A stretch of DNA of 64,000 nt from Phycisphaeraceae bacterium (GCA_019636495.1 JAHBXL010000005.1:1-64000), one strand, 5' to 3'; shown: positions 46,085 to 56,900, counted from the first letter of the stretch. The notes: a model not told the origin generated them from the sequence alone. Made by a program: numbers and translations.

Positions 46085-48081
46085 GCGGGGTTCTCCGGTG
46101 CCTTGGTCTCACGCAGGATCAGTTCCCAGTGCAGCCGCAGACGGTTGAGCGTCTGACCCGGCTTGGCCAGCGGCGGCGCATCCTCGATCGGCGCCAACCG
46201 GTCCACATCCTCGTTGCCGCGCGACGATGGGCCCGACGGCGAACTGCCGCCCGACGACGGCGGCGCCCCGCCGATGAGCATCGTGCCCGGGGCGGGCCGG
46301 CCCCGATCGACCTCGGGGTCCCAGTCCTCAAAGCCCTTGCCCGGCGTCGGTGCGCCGCCGGCCGCCGTCTCCGCCGCGGGCGGAATCCTGCGACTCTCGG
46401 TCACGCTCAGGTGGAACCGGCCGGTATCGACCGTGTACGGCGCACCCTCGCGGTCGGCGTGGTCATACAGCCATTGCTGCAGCGTGTCCACGACGAACTG
46501 CCGCGCCTTCACCTGGTCCTCGTGGGTCGTGCTGATCTCCAGTTCCGCGGCGACTCGCCGCTCACCCCCGCTGGCCGGCGCGGCCGTCGGGTCGGCGAAC
46601 GGATCGCCCCCGCCGCCCGCGCCCGCGGGAGCCACGTACCAACTCTGGAACTCGCCGAACCGCACGCGCGGCGCATCGCCCGCACTGCGCTCTGAATCCG
46701 CCCTGTCGAAAGCCGCCTTGAGCATCTGGCCAAGGTCAACCGCGATGTGCGGGAACACCTCGCGGTGCACCGGCAACGCCGCGGCGTTCGCCGCGCGATA
46801 GTCCGATGCGAACGTGTCCGCCACGGCCTTCCAGTCGGCCTTCTGCTTCCTCGCCTCGCGGATGGTCTCGTCGATCACCGGCAGGCGCGGCGAACTGGCC
46901 ACCGCCGCATCGTCGAGGAACGGCCGGATGAAACTCACGCCGCCCGCGGCGATCGAAATGCCCGCCGCGATGCCAAACCACTTCACCTTCTTCTTCCACA
47001 TCGCCTCGCGCACCACCGTCACCGGCACGAGGTTGGCCATGATCCCGTGCTGGAAACCCAGACCCTGCAGGCACAGGCCGTAGGACGTGGCAAGGTTCAT
47101 CGTCGCCGCCTGGAACTCCGACTGCGCCGGACCCTCCACGCTCAGACGGTTGAACTGCTCGAGCCGCACCACCTCCATCTGCAACTGCTGGGAGAGGTAC
47201 TTGCGCAGGCCCGGCAGATTGAAGGTCGAGCCCAGGCCGATCAGCCGCGTCAGATTCGCATCGCGATGGCTGGACTGGTAGTAGCCGATCGACCGTTGCA
47301 CATCCTGTGCCAGATCGGCGAAAACCGGTCGCATGGCCTGGAGGATGTGCCGCGCGTGCTTGCTCTGCTCGGCCTGCGCCTTGAGCGCCTCGGCCTTGGA
47401 ATAACTGAGTTTGAAGGCCGAGACCAGCGCCTCGGTGAAGTTGTGCCCGCCGATGGGGAACGTGCGGATCCAGACCCGCCCCGGCTCGCACACGATCAGG
47501 TCGGTGCTGTTGGTGCCCACGTCGAGAATGACGGTTCCCGGCGTGCGCGGATTGAACTGCTGGTCCCAGGCGATGGCGTTGTACGCCGCGAGCGGGCCGA
47601 GGGTGATCACGTCGGGCGTGATGCCCACGTCGGCCCAGAGCGCCAGGCGCTCCATCACGCGGTCGCGCGTGATCGCGAAGATGCCGACCTCGTAGTCCGG
47701 GTTGTCGTCGCTCTTGAAGGTCTGGTAGTCCCACTCCACCTGCTCGATCGGGAAGGGAATCTGCTGCACCGCTTCGAACTTCACGATGTCGGGGATCTTC
47801 TTGGGCTCGACCGGCGGCAACTTCGCGAACCGCGCGAAGGCCGAATGTCCCGGAACGCTGATCGCCACCGGCGCGCTCGTCAGATCGAACCGCGTCACCA
47901 GTTCGCCCAGCGCGACGCGCGTCGCATCCGCGGGGTCGAGGTCCGGAGTCGACAGCACCTTCTTGTGCGGGATGACCGCGAACTCCACGACGTTCAACTC
48001 GTCCCCCGACCGCTCGAGTTTGAGCGCCTTGACCGCGCCCGCGCCCATCTCGATCCCCCAGCAACTGTTGGACGACGCCAT
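46081..48081 (-). CDS. pilM: PilM-like ATPase fused to a PilN-like membrane segment
   Basis: The 666-residue protein starts with the actin-like PilM fold: SCWGIEMGAGAVKALKLERS, VKFEAVQQIPFPIEQVEWDY, GTVILDVGTNSTDLIVCEPG (phosphate 2 motif) and IRTFPIGGHNFTEALVSAFK. PilM normally ends near residue 350. Here the chain continues with NLVPVTVVREAMWKKKVKWF and a membrane helix (about residues 370-395), then a coiled and beta-rich extracytoplasmic region, which is the layout of PilN. So PilM and PilN appear fused. The Pro/Ser/Gly-rich tail (residues 570-640) is a linker. It heads the operon 48081 to 42453. Confidence 0.88.
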   Translation of the reverse strand: MASSNSCWGIEMGAGAVKALKLERSGDELNVVEFAVIPHKKVLSTPDLDPADATRVALGELVTRFDLTSAPVAISVPGHSAFARFAKLPPVEPKKIPDIVKFEAVQQIPFPIEQVEWDYQTFKSDDNPDYEVGIFAITRDRVMERLALWADVGITPDVITLGPLAAYNAIAWDQQFNPRTPGTVILDVGTNSTDLIVCEPGRVWIRTFPIGGHNFTEALVSAFKLSYSKAEALKAQAEQSKHARHILQAMRPVFADLAQDVQRSIGYYQSSHRDANLTRLIGLGSTFNLPGLRKYLSQQLQMEVVRLEQFNRLSVEGPAQSEFQAATMNLATSYGLCLQGLGFQHGIMANLVPVTVVREAMWKKKVKWFGIAAGISIAAGGVSFIRPFLDDAAVASSPRLPVIDETIREARKQKADWKAVADTFASDYRAANAAALPVHREVFPHIAVDLGQMLKAAFDRADSERSAGDAPRVRFGEFQSWYVAPAGAGGGGDPFADPTAAPASGGERRVAAELEISTTHEDQVKARQFVVDTLQQWLYDHADREGAPYTVDTGRFHLSVTESRRIPPAAETAAGGAPTPGKGFEDWDPEVDRGRPAPGTMLIGGAPPSSGGSSPSGPSSRGNEDVDRLAPIEDAPPLAKPGQTLNRLRLHWELILRETKAPENPA

Positions 48082-48361
48082 GCGGCTTCTCCCAGTCGGG
48101 CGGTTCTGCCGCCCCGAAGCAACCCCGGCTCCGCGGCCGGACCATCAACCCTGACTGTTCACGGGACGATCCCCGTCTCCTCGATACGATCGCCCCCCGA
48201 ACCGTGTTCCGATCCGGACGGGGCCAAAGGGCCGGTAGATTAGCGTCTCGCCCGAGCCCATGTCGCCTGAATCACGCATGGCCGACGGGTTGGCGCCATC
48301 CAAATCTCCCGTCTCGCCCGCCGCTTCCTCGCTCCGGCATGCCCCCGATCCGCCGTTTCGT

Positions 48362-48739
48362 TCACACCGGGCCATCGCCGCCCGCACCGGGCCCGGAATG
48401 TCCGCCGCCGCGACCGTCGCCGGACATGGACCGGTCCAGCACACACGAGCCCCCGATCGCCGCGGCAACGCCGAGCGCCACGACCCACCATCGCTCCCGC
48501 GGCACCCGCACGTTCGTCATCCCCGCCGGCAACGCCCACACCGCAAGGTGATACCCCAGCACCAGCATCGACACCCCGATCACCATCCGCGTCGGAAGCG
48601 AGAGCGAGCCGCCCCGGTACCTGCACGTGCCATCCCGGTCCCCACCGCACTTTCGCGGCAAAAACCAAACAAAGTACGCACCGATGCCCAATGACACCGC
48701 AGCGCCGAGGCAAAGACCTGCCTGATCAAGGGTCCACAT
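48362..48739 (-). CDS. Small membrane protein, unknown
   Basis: The 125-residue product has three predicted membrane helices: GLCLGAAVSLGIGAYFVWFL, MVIGVSMLVLGYHLAVWALP and WWVVALGVAAAIGGSCVL. The segment between the first two is Arg/Gly-rich (RKCGGDRDGTCRYRGGS). I recognise no family. ATG 48739 is chosen because the first helix starts there. The tail is Gly-rich. Confidence 0.65.
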   Translation of the reverse strand: MWTLDQAGLCLGAAVSLGIGAYFVWFLPRKCGGDRDGTCRYRGGSLSLPTRMVIGVSMLVLGYHLAVWALPAGMTNVRVPRERWWVVALGVAAAIGGSCVLDRSMSGDGRGGGHSGPGAGGDGPV

Positions 48740-48845
48740 CAACCCGGCCGCTCCAGTTCGGCATGGCCCAAAGTCGGCCCGTGCGCGAGTGAATGGTACG
48801 ATGCCCACGCGTCCGCACACCCGCACGTTTTTCGATCGTCCGACC

Positions 48846-49760
48846 ATGCGCATCATCGCCGGCGAGTTCCGGCACCGAAAACTCTTCACGCCGCGCGATG
48901 CCGAGACCACGCGGCCCATCCCCGACCGCGTGAAGGAGTCGCTGTTCTCCCTCCTCCGCGGTCATTTCGAGGGTGCGCAGGTCCTCGATTGTTTCTCGGG
49001 CACCGGTTCGATCGGCCTTGAGGCGATCAGCCGCGGCGCGGCGTTTGTTCTGTTCGTCGAGAAAGACAAGAACGCCGCCGCGATTCTCGAACGCAACATC
49101 GAGATGCTCGGCTGCGGCGACCGCTGCGAAGTGCTCAAGGGCGATGCGCTGGGATCGGCGATGCTGGCTCGCTGCCCGCGCCCGCTCGACCTGGCGTTTT
49201 TCGATCCGCCCTACCCGATGATCCGCGATGGGGCGGGATGGGACCGCGTGCGCGGGCAGGTGTCGCGCGTGGTCGCGCTGCTGGCCGACACGGGCTATGC
49301 CTGCGTGCGCACGCCGCAGCCGTTCATGCTCGAAGCCGCCGAGGCGACCCCTGCCGCAACCGAAGAACCGCTCGCCCGCGGCCGAAAACCGGGCCGCGAC
49401 AAGCGCCGCGAACGCCTGGGCCGCAAACTCCGCGAGCAGGAATGGGTGCTTGACGAGATCAACGTCGACGAGATCGAATCGCAGACCGCCGCGGACGAGG
49501 CGGAGTTGATCGAACTCGAGGGCGATGGCGCAGCGCGGAGCACGGGGCAGCCCGGCCCGCTGCGCGCGCCCGCAGACATGGCCATCGCCGGCGCGCTCGG
49601 GCCGGAGACACATAAGTATGGAAGCACGGCGGTGCACTTATATATGCGGGCCCGCGCGGCCTTGTTCCTGAGCAGACGGCTCCCCCGCACCGCCCCGCTC
49701 TGCGGGCGGCTGCTCAGAAAGCCGCGCTCCCGGTACAGCGCCTTGTTGGCCGTTCCTTGA
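48846..49760 (+). CDS. rsmD: 16S rRNA (guanine966-N2)-methyltransferase RsmD
   Basis: The 304-residue protein starts MRIIAGEFRHRKLFTP, the conserved RsmD beginning, and continues with RPIPDRVKESLFSLLRGHFE, motif I (LDCFSGTGSIGLEAISRGAA) and the catalytic FFDPPYP. RsmD methylates G966 of 16S rRNA. The usual length is about 190-200 residues. Here an Arg/Glu/Ala-rich insertion of about 75 residues precedes the usual final strand (HKYGSTAVHLYMR), and a 36-residue Arg/Leu-rich tail follows it. ATG 48846 is chosen by homology. Confidence 0.93.
   Translation: MRIIAGEFRHRKLFTPRDAETTRPIPDRVKESLFSLLRGHFEGAQVLDCFSGTGSIGLEAISRGAAFVLFVEKDKNAAAILERNIEMLGCGDRCEVLKGDALGSAMLARCPRPLDLAFFDPPYPMIRDGAGWDRVRGQVSRVVALLADTGYACVRTPQPFMLEAAEATPAATEEPLARGRKPGRDKRRERLGRKLREQEWVLDEINVDEIESQTAADEAELIELEGDGAARSTGQPGPLRAPADMAIAGALGPETHKYGSTAVHLYMRARAALFLSRRLPRTAPLCGRLLRKPRSRYSALLAVP
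49668..49715. repeat. Long imperfect inverted repeat inside the rsmD tail
   Basis: CTGAGCAG near 49668 and CTGCTCAG near 49708 form the outer arms of a GC-rich stem with GCGGGCGG and CCGCACCG-like inner arms. It encodes the unusual extra C-terminal residues of RsmD and may be an inserted palindromic element. Confidence 0.45.
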
Positions 49761-49903
49761 TCGCGGCACCGAGCCGCGACGCTGTCTCGAGCCAGGTGTC
49801 CGGTGCGTCGATCTTCGTCCCCCCTCCCGATTCGACGGACCGCGGGAGTTGACACGGGGGGGGCGGGGAGGAGCGGTCACTCACCCTCGTCGCCCCAAGC
49901 AAA

Positions 49904-49933
49904 GCGGGCCCGGACAACTCAGCCCGGGCCCGC
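49904..49933 (-). terminator. Hairpin downstream of the secreted LTD/dockerin gene
   Basis: GCGGGCCCGG (49904-49913) pairs perfectly with CCGGGCCCGC (49924-49933). On the minus strand it is followed by CTTTGCTTGG. It lies about 50 bases past the stop at 49981. Confidence 0.65.
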
Positions 49934-49980
49934 ACGTCCTCATGTCCGAGGAAGAGGTTGCATGGAAAGCCAGTCGCGGC

Positions 49981-52401
49981 TCAAGAGCAGCCCGCGAACC
50001 ACGCCGTCAGGAACGCGAAGATGTCGGGCACGGTGTTGCCGCCGCTCTGATCGATGTCGGCGGTCGCCGCGCCGCCGAACCACGCCGTCAGGAACGCGAA
50101 GATGTCCGGCACCGCGACCGTCCCGTCCTGATCAAAGTCCGCGAAGCAGCACGGTGTCGTGTTGTTCACGCCGAAAACGTTGCACGAAGTGCCCGCGCCT
50201 GCGAACTGCATGCCCGCTCCCGCGCAGCCCTCGGCCGTCGTGATCGCGCACGTCGAACCGAAGCAGCAGGCCCCGGTCGTTCCGCTGCACGGGCTTGGGT
50301 CGCAAAGACTGCCCGGCCCGTGCGAAGTCCCCGTACACTCCGCCGCGGTCACGAGCGAGCACCCGCCCCCGCCGTCGCAGCACGCGACCAGTTCCTCGAC
50401 GATCACCGTGAAGTCCGTTCGCTGGCTGAAGTGCGTCGCCGTCCGTATGAAATACTGCGTACCGGCGGTCGCCGCGAACACCAGCGTGTTCTGATTGCCC
50501 TCGAGCGGCACCGGCACGCACGCCAGATGGGCATCCGTTGCCGGCGGGCACGAGTCGAAAACGGCGATTCCGGTGTTCCTCAGCCCCGTCAGCCGGGTCG
50601 TCGTCACTCGCACCATCCCGCTGACCGCCGGCGTGTACGAGTACCACACGTCCCAACTTGTGTTGTCGCACGCGGTGATGTCCGTTCCCGATGCGCCGAA
50701 CGTCGTCCCCGGCGCGGCCACGCCGCTTGTCAGCACGACCGCGGCGTCGCACTCGTTGTTCTCCGGAGGCGGCGCGGCCGGACAAGTCCAGGTCGTGCAC
50801 GTCGTGCCCACGCTCTGGAAGACTCCGCCATTGGACTCACACGCCGCCTGCGTCAGCGTCACGCACGTCCCGTTCGCGAAGCAGCACGCCCCGAACGGCT
50901 CCGACAGAATATCCAGCCGGAACGGGCCGCCGACAACGCCATCGCCGCTTCCGAACTTCGCAACGCGGATGAGGTACTCCGTCCCCGCGGTCATCGGGAA
51001 GCCGTGGATCGTCGATGGCCCGCCGCCGATGAAGTTCGTGCAGGAGTTGCTCGCACAGTCGAGCGCCGTCGAGAACACCTCCGTCGCATCGTCGGGCGGG
51101 CACGTGTCAAACACCGTCAGGTTCGTGGACATCCCGGTCAGGCTGGACGGCGCCGTCACCTCGTTGCACGTCGTGATCGTGTACGTCCCCGTCTCCACCG
51201 GCGTGAACGAATACCACACGTCGCGGCTCGTTCCGAGGCTTCCCCCGTTCGTCGTGCATCCCGTGAAGATTTGCGTGATCGGCCCCGCCGACACCAGGTT
51301 CCCGTGCGCGCTGGCGAACATCGGGATCGCCGTCGCCGGGATCACCTCCGCATTGACGCACAGATCGTTCGCCGGAACGCCGGGCGCGACCGTCAGCGGC
51401 GCAGCGCCCAGGCCCGTGCGCCCGAGCGAATCTACGACCGAAATCGCCAGCGAGTACGTCCCGAGCGGGGCGGCAACCACGCCCGGCAGCGTGTACCTGA
51501 ACGAGTACACACCGTCCCCCGCCGTCTCATCGCCCTCAAGCCCATCGTCGCGCATCGCGGCCACCATCGGGCCGCTGATCGGCGACAGATCGATCACCGC
51601 CGAAACGGTCGTTCCGGTGCAGGTGGTCGGCTTCGTGGTGAACAGCACTCCCTGCCCGGCATACCCCGTCGTCATTCCGCGGCCGGACTGCCCATCGACC
51701 TGCGTCACCCCGTTCACCGCCGGCCCGTCCACCGCGCCTGTCCAAGTGCTGTTTCGCGGCGGGCGACGAGTCTCGATGAAATCCGCAGCGTTGTCGTTTG
51801 TATCCGTCAGTCCACCGCAGCGCCGGAGCACCGCCGTTGCGCTGACGCCCGATGCGGCCGGAATCACGGCGATCCCCGAGCCCTCGAAGCACCCAGTCGC
51901 CGACGCCGTCTGGTTCCAACTCACAAGGTCAATCACAGTCGGCGCATCCGACACCGTGCAACCGGTGGTACGCAAGGCCGTTGTGTTGACGAGCATCATC
52001 TTTCCCGCGTGCGAGATGACCGTGCTCCCGTTCGGGGTGCCGTTGAACCCGAGCGGATACGTTTGGTCGGCCTCGAACGCCACGCCCCACGTGAACGGCC
52101 AGTGCTCCGACAGGCGCACCAGCCAGTACCCACCCGGCTGGATCACGCCGTGCAGGTCGAACTTGGCGCTCGCGTTGGTCACCGATCCAGTCGGCGAACT
52201 GGCCCACTGCAGCGACATGCCGGTCAGCGAAACGGCCTCCGCTCCGGCATTGAACAACTCCACGAACTGCCCGTCGAAGTTGTTGACGTTCGTCGTGTTG
52301 TCCTTCCCCACCATGCTGATGCGGACCTGCGCATCCGCCGCCAACAAGATCACACTGCTTCCAAGCAGAAACGATGCAACACGGGCCGCTCGAACGAGCA
52401 T
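49981..52401 (-). CDS. Secreted lamin-tail-domain protein with Cys-rich repeats and GC-type dockerin
   Basis: The 806-residue protein has a signal peptide (AARVASFLLGSSVILLAADA), a lamin-tail-like domain near residues 25-160 (NFDGQFVELFNAGAEAVSLT, HGVIQPGGYWLVRLS), a beta-sandwich region (DDGLEGDETAGDGVYSFRYT), and two copies of a domain marked by DVWYSFTPVETGTYTITTC and DVWYSYTPAVSGMVRVTTTR. Three Cys-rich repeats follow or interrupt these (GACCFANGTC, VACCDGGGGC, GACCFGSTC). The end contains FDQDGTVAVPDIFAFLTAWF and a second copy ending PDIFAFLTAWFAGCS. GGAGG lies eight bases before the ATG. It is probably a surface-attached binding protein. Confidence 0.87.
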   Translation of the reverse strand: MLVRAARVASFLLGSSVILLAADAQVRISMVGKDNTTNVNNFDGQFVELFNAGAEAVSLTGMSLQWASSPTGSVTNASAKFDLHGVIQPGGYWLVRLSEHWPFTWGVAFEADQTYPLGFNGTPNGSTVISHAGKMMLVNTTALRTTGCTVSDAPTVIDLVSWNQTASATGCFEGSGIAVIPAASGVSATAVLRRCGGLTDTNDNAADFIETRRPPRNSTWTGAVDGPAVNGVTQVDGQSGRGMTTGYAGQGVLFTTKPTTCTGTTVSAVIDLSPISGPMVAAMRDDGLEGDETAGDGVYSFRYTLPGVVAAPLGTYSLAISVVDSLGRTGLGAAPLTVAPGVPANDLCVNAEVIPATAIPMFASAHGNLVSAGPITQIFTGCTTNGGSLGTSRDVWYSFTPVETGTYTITTCNEVTAPSSLTGMSTNLTVFDTCPPDDATEVFSTALDCASNSCTNFIGGGPSTIHGFPMTAGTEYLIRVAKFGSGDGVVGGPFRLDILSEPFGACCFANGTCVTLTQAACESNGGVFQSVGTTCTTWTCPAAPPPENNECDAAVVLTSGVAAPGTTFGASGTDITACDNTSWDVWYSYTPAVSGMVRVTTTRLTGLRNTGIAVFDSCPPATDAHLACVPVPLEGNQNTLVFAATAGTQYFIRTATHFSQRTDFTVIVEELVACCDGGGGCSLVTAAECTGTSHGPGSLCDPSPCSGTTGACCFGSTCAITTAEGCAGAGMQFAGAGTSCNVFGVNNTTPCCFADFDQDGTVAVPDIFAFLTAWFGGAATADIDQSGGNTVPDIFAFLTAWFAGCS

Positions 52402-52476
52402 GGTCAATCCTCCAGAATGTGGTTCAAGGCAACGCGGCCCCGCGGTTCTCACAGCGCGGCCGCAGAATCCGATTGA

Positions 52477-54150
52477 TCACCGCCGACGGCGGCGCAGCCC
52501 CGCCACCGCGATCGGCGCCAGCGCGATCGCGCCGGGCGCCGGCACCGCGTACGTCACGATCGCGTTCGTGCCATCCGTGAACCCCACCCTCAGCGCGAGC
52601 AATCCCGTGTCGCTGAATGTCAGCAGCCCGCCGTCCGCGTTCCCGCCCCGGAGGTTGAACGACGAGATCGTCCTGAAGTCGCCCGGCGCAACCTCCAGCA
52701 TCTCGCTCGTGTACGCGATCGGAAACAGCCCCTGCACAGGGTCAAAGGCCATCAGCGCCGTCTTCCCGTTCAGCACGCTGTCCTCGCTCGTCATCGCGCA
52801 TGTGAACACCACCTGGTCGATGGCGTTGATGAACGGCGTGACGTTGCCCAGCGCGCCGAACGCGGCGTTCAGCGTCGGCACGGCGTCCCCCTCTCGGACC
52901 AGCAGTTCCAGCGCGCCCGGCGCTCCCCACCACACGCCTGTGTCGTTCGCCGCCGAGATCGCCCCGCCCTGCGCCATCGTCGCCGGCAAGGCCACCTTGC
53001 CGGAGTTGGCGAGGTTCATGCCGATCGAGTTCGTCGCCGTGAACACGCCCCCCGCGACTCCCGGCGCATCCGAGCCCTTGCGCCACGCCAATGCCGCGCC
53101 CGATCCGCTCCCGACATACACCGCCTGGTTGTTCGTCGTGCCGTCCACATCGCCCCCCGCAAGGTTGGTCGTGAACAGGAACTGCCCCTGGTTGTTGAAG
53201 TTCGCCGAGAACATCGACGGCCCACCGCTGAACGTCGCGCCGAGCGTCCCCGGCGCGATGTTCCCCTCCCGATGCACCAACTGAAGTCCGCCGCCCGGCT
53301 CGTACAGGTACGTTGCCGAGTCATTGGCCGACGTCACTGTGCCCCCCGACAACGTGTTGTTGAACAGCAGCATCCCGCCGGAGTTCGCGAACATCGTCGG
53401 CGAACTCATTGACCCCAGGTTCCCATCCGTGCCCGGCGCGGCCGCGCCCTGCCGCGCCACCTGGAAGAGCGTCCCGTTGTCGCTCCCCAGGATCACCGAG
53501 TTGTTCACGCCTGAGATCGCATCGCCTCCGGTGATCCCGATCCCGTAGTACAGCAGGTTCGAGCCGTTCACCGGCGTCCCGGCCGTACTCGTCGAGAACT
53601 GGTTGTTGGTGATCGTCCCGGCCGCGGCCCCCGGCACCTGGCTCCCCGAGCGCGCCAGCATCCCGAATGCCCCGCCCGTCGTCCCGCTGAACACCCCCCA
53701 GTTGTTGACGCCCGTCGTGACTCCGCCCCCGGTCATCAGCGACACGTAACTCACAATGCCCGCGCTGTTGACCTTCACCGTGCCGACCTGAAACCCGTTC
53801 GATGCGCCGTTCAGGTCCATCGTCGCGCCCGCCGGCCCGCCCGGTGCCTGCATCCCCGACTGCGCCACCATCTGCACCGTCGCGGCCGAGGTCCCGCTGA
53901 ACGCGCCAAGCCCGTTCACTGCCGGAACGCCATTGATCGCCCCGCCCCAGACGACGTACCCATCCGCCGAGATCGACGGATTGTTCGTCAGCGCGCCGTA
54001 CGTCACACCCGCCGGTTGCCCGGGAATCTGCTGGCCCTGCATCGCCACGATGTTCGCCGGAGACAGCGACCCCGCGTGCGCCAACGGCACCGTGGTTCCT
54101 GCAACAACCAGAACGCCCGACGCCACAACGATGATCTTGTTCCTTCGCAC
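52477..54150 (-). CDS. Secreted repeat protein with PEP-CTERM-like sorting tail
   Basis: The 557-residue protein has a signal peptide (IIVVASGVLVVAGTTVPLAHA) and then roughly nine repeated beta-rich units built around FMLARSGSQVPGAAAGT / LFQVARQGAAAPGTDGNL / LQLVHREGNIAPGTLGATF alternated with NNQGQFLFTTNLAGGDVDGT. I believe this is the DUF7453-like family, but that is from memory. The C-terminus is a PEP-CTERM-like signal (VPAPGAIALAPIAVAGLRRR). Start is a GTG at 54150 with AGGAG nine bases upstream. Role unknown; extracellular. Confidence 0.85.
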   Translation of the reverse strand: MRRNKIIVVASGVLVVAGTTVPLAHAGSLSPANIVAMQGQQIPGQPAGVTYGALTNNPSISADGYVVWGGAINGVPAVNGLGAFSGTSAATVQMVAQSGMQAPGGPAGATMDLNGASNGFQVGTVKVNSAGIVSYVSLMTGGGVTTGVNNWGVFSGTTGGAFGMLARSGSQVPGAAAGTITNNQFSTSTAGTPVNGSNLLYYGIGITGGDAISGVNNSVILGSDNGTLFQVARQGAAAPGTDGNLGSMSSPTMFANSGGMLLFNNTLSGGTVTSANDSATYLYEPGGGLQLVHREGNIAPGTLGATFSGGPSMFSANFNNQGQFLFTTNLAGGDVDGTTNNQAVYVGSGSGAALAWRKGSDAPGVAGGVFTATNSIGMNLANSGKVALPATMAQGGAISAANDTGVWWGAPGALELLVREGDAVPTLNAAFGALGNVTPFINAIDQVVFTCAMTSEDSVLNGKTALMAFDPVQGLFPIAYTSEMLEVAPGDFRTISSFNLRGGNADGGLLTFSDTGLLALRVGFTDGTNAIVTYAVPAPGAIALAPIAVAGLRRRRR

Positions 54151-54288
54151 GGTCTCTCTCCTCGGCGAATGGGTCAATCTCGCGGCGGTGCCAGGTCGCT
54201 CAGGCAGTCCCGGACAACGGTCCTGCGCTTGGCCTTCCCTTTGAGCGGGCATCGCCCTCCACTCTCCAAGATACCCCCACACCGCCCG

Positions 54289-54320
54289 TTGTCAAGAAAG
54301 TTCCAAACTAGTTCTAAACT
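54289..54320 (+). promoter_or_regulatory. Possible promoter with tandem direct repeat
   Basis: TTGTCA (54289-54294) is a fair -35 element. The tandem 11-base repeat AGTTCCAAACT (54299-54309) and AGTTCTAAACT (54310-54320) overlaps the likely -10 area (TTCTAA). The repeat junction also forms a palindrome, AACTAGTT. A regulator could bind here. It lies 67 bases ahead of ATG 54387. Confidence 0.4.
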
Positions 54321-54386
54321 TTTTGCACCAGGCCAAACCCTGTGCTACCCTTGGGCGCAACCATCCCTCCCCTTTTCGAGGCCGGA

Positions 54387-55661
54387 ATGACCCCACCAAC
54401 CACTTCCGCCCAGCACGATGCGCCCGCCGCCGAACCCGCCAACGGCTCACATGAAGCGATGCCCTTCGAGCAGGCCGCGGCCGCCGTGCTCGGCCGCCTC
54501 CAGCACGCCCTTGCCCAGATCATCCGAGCCGCACCCGAGCCCATCCGGAAGGCTGCGGACGTCGAGCGTGTTTTCGGCATCGACCACCGCCTCGGCTGGC
54601 AGGTCTACAAGGTCGCCAATGCCCGGTATCCCCTTGCCGCGGGCACGCAGATTCCCGCCCGCGTCTCATTCGACCGGTTTGTCAGAACCGCCGCGAAGAA
54701 GGGGGTCTCCAGTGGCGTGTTGGACGAGGTCTCCGCCGCGTTTGACGACTTTGAGACGCTCGTGCTCCAGCATGCCGGTTCGCGCGCGGAGTTTGAGGCA
54801 CTCGTGGCCTCTGCTCTGCCCGAGGAGCAGGAACGGATCGATCTTGAGAGTCGCGAGGCCCTCCACAACGCCGCCCGCATCATCCGCGGCGCCTCGATGC
54901 GCACCGCGCTCTTCACGCACATCGCCTATCCCAACACCGAGAATCCCGAGCGGCTCGACGTGTGCAATCTCATGGGCAACTTCGGCCTGCAGCGCACGCG
55001 CCGCGGCAGCGTGATCGCATCCTCAGCCGCGTTCCATGATGAGCCCGGCTCTCGCATCCGCACCATCCACAACCGACCGATCACCAGCACCGCCGATGTG
55101 ATGCTCGGACAGTTCTGCACCTCACCGACCCCGCGCGTGCTGGCGCGCCCGGGTGTGCAGAACACGCGGTACGTGCTCGACGGTGAAGATGTGGGCATGA
55201 AGGCCGCCATCGACTACGTGTTTGCTGACTACCTCCCCGGCGGACGCAGCCGGTATGCGCAGCCCGACCGGCCCCTCATCGGCGCCGCGTTCGCCCCGGA
55301 TGCCCCCGTGCAGCGGCAGGTGATCGATGTCCTTGTCTGCGACGGCGTCGTCCCCCCGCAGGAACCCGATGCCCGCATCTACGACATCGTCCCGCACGGA
55401 CAACTCGCCCGAGTCCCCGACCCCGACCGCGAACTCGACCTCGTCGCCACCCGCCCGCTTGTCCGCGCCCTCGGCCGCGGCCTGAACAACCTGCGCTGCC
55501 TCCACATCCCCAGGTACGCCGACATGCTCTCGTTCATCTGCGAGCAGCGCGGCTGGGACCCCAACCGCCTCCAAGGCTACCGCGTTGAGATCGAGTACCC
55601 CGTCTACAGCTGGCAGACCGTGCTCACATTGGCGCTCCCAGCGCCGCCCATCCCCCATTAG
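54387..55661 (+). CDS. Protein of unknown function (424 residues)
   Basis: I do not recognise a family. The N-terminal third is helical and may hold a helix-turn-helix (IRKAADVERVFGIDHRLGWQ, VYKVANARYPLAAGT). The middle is also helical (VLDEVSAAFDDFETLVLQHA). The C-terminal half has beta-rich segments with VIASSAAFHDEPGSRIRTIH and LRCLHIPRYADMLSFICEQR. No signal peptide or membrane helix. ATG 54387 has GAGG six bases before it and beats a GTG at 54342. It is single, with its own putative promoter, and convergent to metK. Confidence 0.8.
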   Translation: MTPPTTSAQHDAPAAEPANGSHEAMPFEQAAAAVLGRLQHALAQIIRAAPEPIRKAADVERVFGIDHRLGWQVYKVANARYPLAAGTQIPARVSFDRFVRTAAKKGVSSGVLDEVSAAFDDFETLVLQHAGSRAEFEALVASALPEEQERIDLESREALHNAARIIRGASMRTALFTHIAYPNTENPERLDVCNLMGNFGLQRTRRGSVIASSAAFHDEPGSRIRTIHNRPITSTADVMLGQFCTSPTPRVLARPGVQNTRYVLDGEDVGMKAAIDYVFADYLPGGRSRYAQPDRPLIGAAFAPDAPVQRQVIDVLVCDGVVPPQEPDARIYDIVPHGQLARVPDPDRELDLVATRPLVRALGRGLNNLRCLHIPRYADMLSFICEQRGWDPNRLQGYRVEIEYPVYSWQTVLTLALPAPPIPH

Positions 55662-55700
55662 CACGTACGAACACCGGTGACGACGGTTGCGGAGAGAACC

Positions 55701-56900
<1,200 letters not shown>

